NCBI RefSeq assembly: GCF_049446075.1
Contig: NZ_JBMSEB010000001.1
Coordinates: 124,001 to 188,000 of the forward strand
Reading direction: 5' to 3'
From: Humibacter sp049446075
Lineage (GTDB): Bacteria; Actinomycetota; Actinomycetes; Actinomycetales; Microbacteriaceae
Length of the DNA: 64,000 nt
Position numbers and translations under genes: made by a program. Below are positions 60,178 to 64,000 of this stretch, piece after piece (the first letter of the stretch is position 1; the number at the start of each line of letters is the position of its first letter). The notes beneath the pieces were generated by a model. It was not told where the DNA came from and did not search any database. It saw nothing but the letters and a program-made list of their open reading frames with translations.

Positions 60178-60221
60178 AAAACGAAGAAGGCCGGTCCGAA
60201 AGGACCGGCCTTCTTCGTTTT
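60178..60221. terminator. Very strong terminator hairpin after tRNA-Leu
   Basis: A perfect 20-bp stem around a GAAA loop, beginning two bases after the tRNA and ending in a T-run. Its A-rich start means it can terminate in both directions; the gene on the other side converges on it. Confidence 0.92.
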
Positions 60222-60298
60222 GCACGCGTGCGGGTCGCCGCCAACGCCCTGGGTGGGCCCCAGGTGCTTAGGGGACCCGCGCGCCGCGTGTGTCTACC

Positions 60299-61009
60299 TC
60301 ACCAGCCGAGTTCGCCGTCATCCTCCTGGAAGGTACCCGTGGGGCCGTCCTTGCCGATGTCGGCCATCGCGGCGACGATGCGTGCGCTCTCCGCCGCGGG
60401 ACGACCCGGATGGTTGCCCGGGTCGCCACCGCCCAGCTCCGTCGCGGTGATGCCGGGTTCGACCGCGTTGAACTTGACCTCGGGAACTGCCTTCGAGTAC
60501 TGGACCGTGATCATCGAGACGGCAGCCTTGCTCGATCCGTACACGACGGAGGGATAGCTCGACGCCGGCCTCGACGGCTCGTGCACTGCCCAGAACGACC
60601 CGAGGGCGCTCGATACGTTGACGACCACGGGGTTGTCCGACCTGCGCAGCAACGGCAGGGCAGCCTCGGTCGTGCGGATGATGCCGACGGCGTTGGTGTC
60701 GAACACCTCGAGGGCGCTCGGTCCGTCGAGGGCTTCGCCACGGCCATCCTTGGTGCGCTTCGCGATGCCGGCATTGTTGACCAGCACGTCGAGGCCACCC
60801 TCCGATTCGATCTTCGCGAACGCCGCGGCGACAGATGCGTCGTCGGTGACATCGAGTTGCACGAAGCGCGCGCCGAGTTCCTCGGCCGCCGCCCTGCCGC
60901 GTTCCTCGTCGCGTGCTCCGATGTACACCGTGTGCCCGAGCGCGATGAGCCTGCGAGCGGTTTCCTTGCCGAGGCTCTTGTTCGCCCCGGTGATGAGTGT
61001 TGTTGTCAT
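60299..61009 (-). CDS. SDR-family oxidoreductase
   Basis: A 236-residue classical SDR: TGANKSLGKETARRL for NAD(P) binding, DVTDD, NNAGIAK, the catalytic serine in VNVSSALGSFW and the intact YGSSKAAV tyrosine-lysine pair. Substrate unknown; similar enzymes are called carbonyl reductases. It diverges from the XRE-family regulator across a 101-bp gap that holds a palindrome, a common reductase-regulator arrangement. Confidence 0.9.
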   Translation of the reverse strand: MTTTLITGANKSLGKETARRLIALGHTVYIGARDEERGRAAAEELGARFVQLDVTDDASVAAAFAKIESEGGLDVLVNNAGIAKRTKDGRGEALDGPSALEVFDTNAVGIIRTTEAALPLLRRSDNPVVVNVSSALGSFWAVHEPSRPASSYPSVVYGSSKAAVSMITVQYSKAVPEVKFNAVEPGITATELGGGDPGNHPGRPAAESARIVAAMADIGKDGPTGTFQEDDGELGW

Positions 61010-61054
61010 GCTTCGAGGTTCGCGCCGTTGCGCCGAGGTAGGCAGTCGTCCCCT

Positions 61055-61070
61055 TGTCGTAGGAACGACA
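61055..61070. promoter_or_regulatory. Candidate operator of the SDR/XRE divergent pair
   Basis: TGTCGT, four bases, ACGACA: a perfect 6-bp inverted repeat near the middle of the gap between the divergent genes. The flanking bases extend the symmetry with one bulge. Confidence 0.5.
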
Positions 61071-61110
61071 GGGCCAGGCAAGCGCGCGGTGATCGCAGCA
61101 GACTTGGGGA

Positions 61111-61959
61111 ATGGACGATGAGGATTTCGGTCCGGCCCTGCGTCGCTGGCGTGATCGTGTGGAGCCGGACGCCGTCGGCATCCCCTCAGGCGGCCGTCGT
61201 CGCGCCGCGGGCCTTCGGCGTGAGGAGCTCGCTGGCCTCGCCGGAATCTCGGTCGACTATCTGACCCGGCTGGAACAGGGGCGTGCAACCTCACCATCAG
61301 TGCAGGTGATCGAAGCCCTCGCCCGGGCGCTTCGTCTCTCCGACCCCGAGCGGGAGCTGCTCTTCAGGCTCGGGCGTCAGGCGCTACCGGGGCGCGAGCT
61401 GGTGCCGTCAAAGGTGCCGGCAAGCGTTCAGCGGCTTTTGGATCGACTTGCCGGCAACCCGATCGCGGTCTACGACGCCATGTGGAACCTCATCGTCACG
61501 AACGCCGCCTACGAAGCGTTGACGGGGGCATCCGCATGGCGAGGCATCGAGCGCAACGGGGTGTGGCGCAATGTGGTCGGCCCCGGCCCCGTCGCCGAAC
61601 TCAGCCGGGAGGAGGCGGCGGAGCAGCAGGAAGGGATCGTGGCAGACCTGCGCCTCACGGCGGCGAAGTACCCGAACGATCCGCGGCTGCAGCGACTCGT
61701 CGCCGAGCTGAGGAAGCAGAGCCGGCGGTTCGAGCAACTATGGGCTTCGGGTGAGCTGCGTGCGCACGAGGACGGATCCAGGCACAAGTTCGTCGAGCAT
61801 CCCGAGGTGGGTCGCATCGGGCTGGACTGCGACACGTTCATCGTGGCCGGCGACGACCTGAGGGTCATGGTCTACTCGGCGGAACCGGGCACGGAGGATG
61901 CCGATCGCCTCGCCCTCGCCGTCGTGCTGGGAAGGCAGACGATCGCCGCCGAGCACTGA
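61111..61959 (+). CDS. XRE-family regulator with MmyB-like ligand domain
   Basis: A 282-residue regulator. The N-terminal helix-turn-helix (residues about 30-75) has RRAAGLRREELAGLAGISVDYLTRLEQG. The rest is the MmyB-like PAS-type ligand domain (AVYDAMWNLIVTNAAYEALTG and RHKFVEHPEVGRI), known from Streptomyces as a fatty-acid binding fold. These regulators commonly repress a divergent SDR gene, as is the arrangement here. Targets beyond that are unknown. Confidence 0.9.
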   Translation: MDDEDFGPALRRWRDRVEPDAVGIPSGGRRRAAGLRREELAGLAGISVDYLTRLEQGRATSPSVQVIEALARALRLSDPERELLFRLGRQALPGRELVPSKVPASVQRLLDRLAGNPIAVYDAMWNLIVTNAAYEALTGASAWRGIERNGVWRNVVGPGPVAELSREEAAEQQEGIVADLRLTAAKYPNDPRLQRLVAELRKQSRRFEQLWASGELRAHEDGSRHKFVEHPEVGRIGLDCDTFIVAGDDLRVMVYSAEPGTEDADRLALAVVLGRQTIAAEH

Positions 61960-61969
61960 GCTGGTGCGA

Positions 61970-62713
61970 TCAGGATGCGATGGGCTCGATCAGCGACGCG
62001 TCGTCGGGATCGGCCGTGCGGGAGTTGTTGACCTTGGGGTCGACCTCGTAGCCGCTGATCGTTGCGGCCATCCTTTCGGATTCGGCGGTCAACAGCTGCA
62101 CCAGGTGCTGCTTGCCATCGTCATCGAGCTTGTCCGGGGTGAGGAACTCCTCCCAGACATCGCGCTCGAGGAAGACCGGCATGCGGTCGTGAACCTCCCC
62201 AGAGGCATCCCTGGCCGGTCGGGTGATGATCGCCGTGGAGACCTGCCAATCGTCGCCCACCTTGCGCACCGTGTAGATGCCGGCCGCCGCGAGAAGCCCA
62301 CCGTCGGCCGAGTGCAGGAAGTGGGCGCGCTTGTGACCGGGCTCTCCCGTCCATTCGTAGTAGCCGCGCATCGGCACGATGGCTCGTGATGAGGCGAACG
62401 CGCCCTTCCACAGCCCGTTGCTCGTGACCGTCTCGATGCGGGCGTTGAAGTTGGGACGCTTGGATTCGCGCATGAAGGCCGGATGGAAATCCCAGACGGC
62501 TGCGTCGATGCTTCGTTTCAGCTCGCCCGTCTGCTTGTCGACGCGTTCTCTCACGATGGGCACGACGTCTGTCGGGGCAATGGAATAGCTCGGTCGCCAG
62601 TCCTGGTAGTCGCCGCCGGCGGCGACGAACTCCTGGATCAGTTCATCGACATGGTCGTCTAGAGCGAATCTTCCACACTGGTCCAGCCTCTCACCTGCCC
62701 CCGACAGTCGCAT
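61970..62713 (-). CDS. SOS response-associated peptidase (SRAP, YedK/HMCES-like) with N-terminal extension
   Basis: A 247-residue SRAP protein that would shield abasic sites in single-stranded DNA by a covalent thiazolidine link. Active-site Asn in FNARIET, Glu in YYEWTG and His in HDRMPVFL are intact. The catalytic cysteine should be residue 2 behind the initiator Met; here CGRF is preceded by MRLSGAGERLDQ, so the codon before the Cys is CAG, not a start. A GGGGGAG ribosome site lies 7 nt before the ATG used. Activity therefore needs N-terminal processing or is lost. Confidence 0.88.
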   Translation of the reverse strand: MRLSGAGERLDQCGRFALDDHVDELIQEFVAAGGDYQDWRPSYSIAPTDVVPIVRERVDKQTGELKRSIDAAVWDFHPAFMRESKRPNFNARIETVTSNGLWKGAFASSRAIVPMRGYYEWTGEPGHKRAHFLHSADGGLLAAAGIYTVRKVGDDWQVSTAIITRPARDASGEVHDRMPVFLERDVWEEFLTPDKLDDDGKQHLVQLLTAESERMAATISGYEVDPKVNNSRTADPDDASLIEPIAS

Positions 62714-62902
62714 CGCCGCACTCCCCCGTCGCCGTGTCGGGGGCGTTGCCTACGGTTGGACCGGTCGGAACTCTCAATGTGGATCACGGCGGCGGATGCG
62801 CCGATCTCGGGATGCTTTCGTGCGGAGTTCCGGCAGCTTAGGCGGTGCCACCGACATAGCGTATCTTCGAAGAAGAAGTCGCGAACGACACGCCGATGGT
62901 GT

Positions 62903-62908
62903 TTGACA
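62903..62908 (+). promoter_or_regulatory. -35 element TTGACA of imuA'
   Basis: A consensus TTGACA four bases upstream of the LexA box. The matching -10 is weak (AACTGT type) and lies after the box, so bound LexA would block the promoter. Confidence 0.5.
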
Positions 62909-62911
62909 GTC

Positions 62912-62927
62912 TCGAACATGCGTTCGA
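62912..62927. promoter_or_regulatory. LexA-binding SOS box
   Basis: TCGAAC, ATGC, GTTCGA: a perfect palindrome of the actinobacterial/Gram-positive SOS box type. It lies between a TTGACA -35 and the first gene of the imuA'-imuB operon. Confidence 0.88.
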
Positions 62928-62937
62928 AACTGTAGGG

Positions 62938-63756
62938 GTGACTCTTCTGCTTTCCGATCCCCCGGCGGAGTACCCGCCGTCGGTGAGGCGAGCGCGGGCA
63001 TCCGTCTCGTACGAGGGCCGGAGTGCGAGAAACGCGGCTGCAGGAGACATCGCAGACCTCACGGCCGGAGACACCGCCGTCGAACGCGCACGAGCCGACC
63101 TCGAGCGTCTGCTCAGCCTGCGCTCGCGCATGGGCGAGCTGGAGAGCACCCGCGTCGACGATGCCGTGCTGCGCACCCATCCGGCGTTGGCGCAGCTGCT
63201 CCCCGGCGGTGGCCTGCAGCCTGGTGGCGTCTACTCGGTGCAGGGAGCGACCTCGCTGGTCATGGCGCTGCTTGCCGCACCGAGCGCCGAGGGCGCATGG
63301 TGCGCAGTGGTGGGGATGCCTGCATTCGGCACAGAGGCGGCAGCACGTCTCGGCATCGACCTCGACCGGTTGGTGCTGGTGCCGCAGCCAGGCGACCGCT
63401 GGTTCAGCGTGACCGCAGCGCTCGCCGATGCGGTGAGCGTGGTCGTCACCGTTCCCGGGTCGAGGGTCGGTGAGGCGGAGGCGGCCAGGCTGGCTGCCCG
63501 GCTGCGGCAACGTCGCACCGTGCTGCTCGTGTGCGGTGCATGGCCGCGGGTGGATGCCAGGCTCGGTGTGGCATCCAGCAGCTGGACCGGAGTCGGCGAG
63601 GGCCATGGGTACCTTGCCTCCCGTGAGCTCACCGTCGCCGCGCAGAGCAGATCGTGGGGGCGGGAGCGGAGGGCCAGGCTGGTGCTGACCCCGGATGGGC
63701 GGCTGGCGGAGACGTCTCAGCTAGATGGGATTCCCGTGCTGAAGGCGGTGGGGTGA
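62938..63756 (+). CDS. imuA': ImuA'-type mutasome protein
   Basis: A RecA-fold-like protein of 272 residues with the chosen GTG. The family core is seen as LSLRSRMGELESTRV, HPALAQLLPGGGLQPGGVYSVQG, and a middle domain ending in VSVVVTVPGSRVG. In actinobacteria ImuA' loads ImuB and DnaE2 in the SOS-induced error-prone repair complex. The frame is open from an ATG at 62896, but that ATG lies upstream of the -35 element and LexA box, so it cannot be on the regulated transcript. A second candidate start is GTG 62983. Overlaps imuB. Confidence 0.82.
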   Translation: MTLLLSDPPAEYPPSVRRARASVSYEGRSARNAAAGDIADLTAGDTAVERARADLERLLSLRSRMGELESTRVDDAVLRTHPALAQLLPGGGLQPGGVYSVQGATSLVMALLAAPSAEGAWCAVVGMPAFGTEAAARLGIDLDRLVLVPQPGDRWFSVTAALADAVSVVVTVPGSRVGEAEAARLAARLRQRRTVLLVCGAWPRVDARLGVASSSWTGVGEGHGYLASRELTVAAQSRSWGRERRARLVLTPDGRLAETSQLDGIPVLKAVG

Positions 63757-64000
63757 GCATGCGTGCGGCCGACCGGGAAGCATCCTTCGCACGCGAGGAC
63801 ACGCGGCGGAGCATCGTGCTGTGGTGCCCGGACTGGCCCGTGCGTGCTGCGGTGGCCGCAGGACTTGCTGAGGACGGGCATCCGATCGCCCTCATCGACA
63901 AGGGTGTCGTGTTCGCGGCTTCTGTCGCCGCCAGGCGGGAGGGAGTGCGACGCGGCCTGCGGGTGCGCGAGGCGCAGGCCCGCTGCTCGGCGCTCACGGT
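63753..64000 (+). CDS. imuB: ImuB, Y-family DNA polymerase-like protein (N-terminal part)
   Basis: The first 82 residues before the window edge. RRSIVLWCPDWPVRAAVAAG is the start pattern of the Y-family palm domain in ImuB proteins, and VFAASVAARREGVRRGLRVREAQARCS is the region where active polymerases carry fingers-domain residues. ImuB is the hub that binds the beta-clamp and DnaE2 and is itself often catalytically inactive. GTG start overlapping imuA' (GTGA); an ATG two codons further is an alternative. Confidence 0.88.
   Translation, partial: MSMRAADREASFAREDTRRSIVLWCPDWPVRAAVAAGLAEDGHPIALIDKGVVFAASVAARREGVRRGLRVREAQARCSALT

Overview
The window is about 64 kb of high-GC DNA from a Gram-positive actinobacterium, most likely a member of the Microbacteriaceae. 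The evidence is the gene set: SepF, YggT and DivIVA (Wag31) for polar growth, the mycothiol ligase MshC, the RNA polymerase-binding protein RbpA, an actinobacterial bc1-aa3 respiratory chain (QcrCAB, CtaCDE and the small subunit CtaF), PafBC, an ImuA'/ImuB mutasome, and DUF3043 and DUF4192 proteins. Several genes appear to be leaderless: a -10 hexamer of the TAGGCT/TAGGAT type lies 6-9 nt before the start codon. This is typical of actinobacteria and was used to choose several starts.

Layout. 0-13 kb: end of the division cluster (sepF, yggT, divIVA), lspA, an RluD-type pseudouridine synthase, dnaE1, a 77-bp intergenic repeat array, hisD, nrdR, pyrD, an RNase H-DUF4440 fusion, a DUF3043 membrane protein, an M20 dipeptidase and erpA. 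13-22 kb: the respiratory block, with ctaC-ctaD-ctaF on the plus strand converging on ctaE-qcrC-qcrA-qcrB-rlmA on the minus strand, then trpD. 22-25 kb: the PTS-type dihydroxyacetone kinase operon dhaK-dhaL-dhaM. 25-38 kb: an accessory stretch with a LigT-like protein, DUF4192, gene remnants, small oxidoreductases, AraC and TetR regulators, a cyclic-nucleotide-domain/TrxR-like fusion, and an ECF42-type sigma factor with a YCII partner and an MFS exporter. It ends in a gene-poor interval that carries a sequence matching the architecture of a chromosome dimer resolution (dif) site.

38-64 kb: HdeD-like membrane protein, S9 peptidase plus SDR, NfeD/SPFH pair, GDPD, rbpA, lnt, helY, tatC, tatA, pafC, pafB, an FKBP lipoprotein, trmI, a HAD phosphatase, PAC2, mshC, uppP, an M20 peptidase, tRNA-Leu(GAG), an SDR/XRE divergent pair, an SRAP protein, and a LexA-controlled imuA'-imuB start.

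Taken together, left of about 37 kb 22 genes are on the plus strand and 15 on the minus. To the right the figures are 9 and 17. This fits a replication terminus near the dif-like site. The most interesting points are the dif-like site with extra XerD-type half sites, a promoter motif shared by the MFS gene and the YCII-sigma operon (a probable ECF42 regulon), two mosaic intergenic repeat arrays that share modules, an SRAP protein whose active-site cysteine is not next to the start codon, and the absence of the Pup-proteasome genes between trmI and pafBC.
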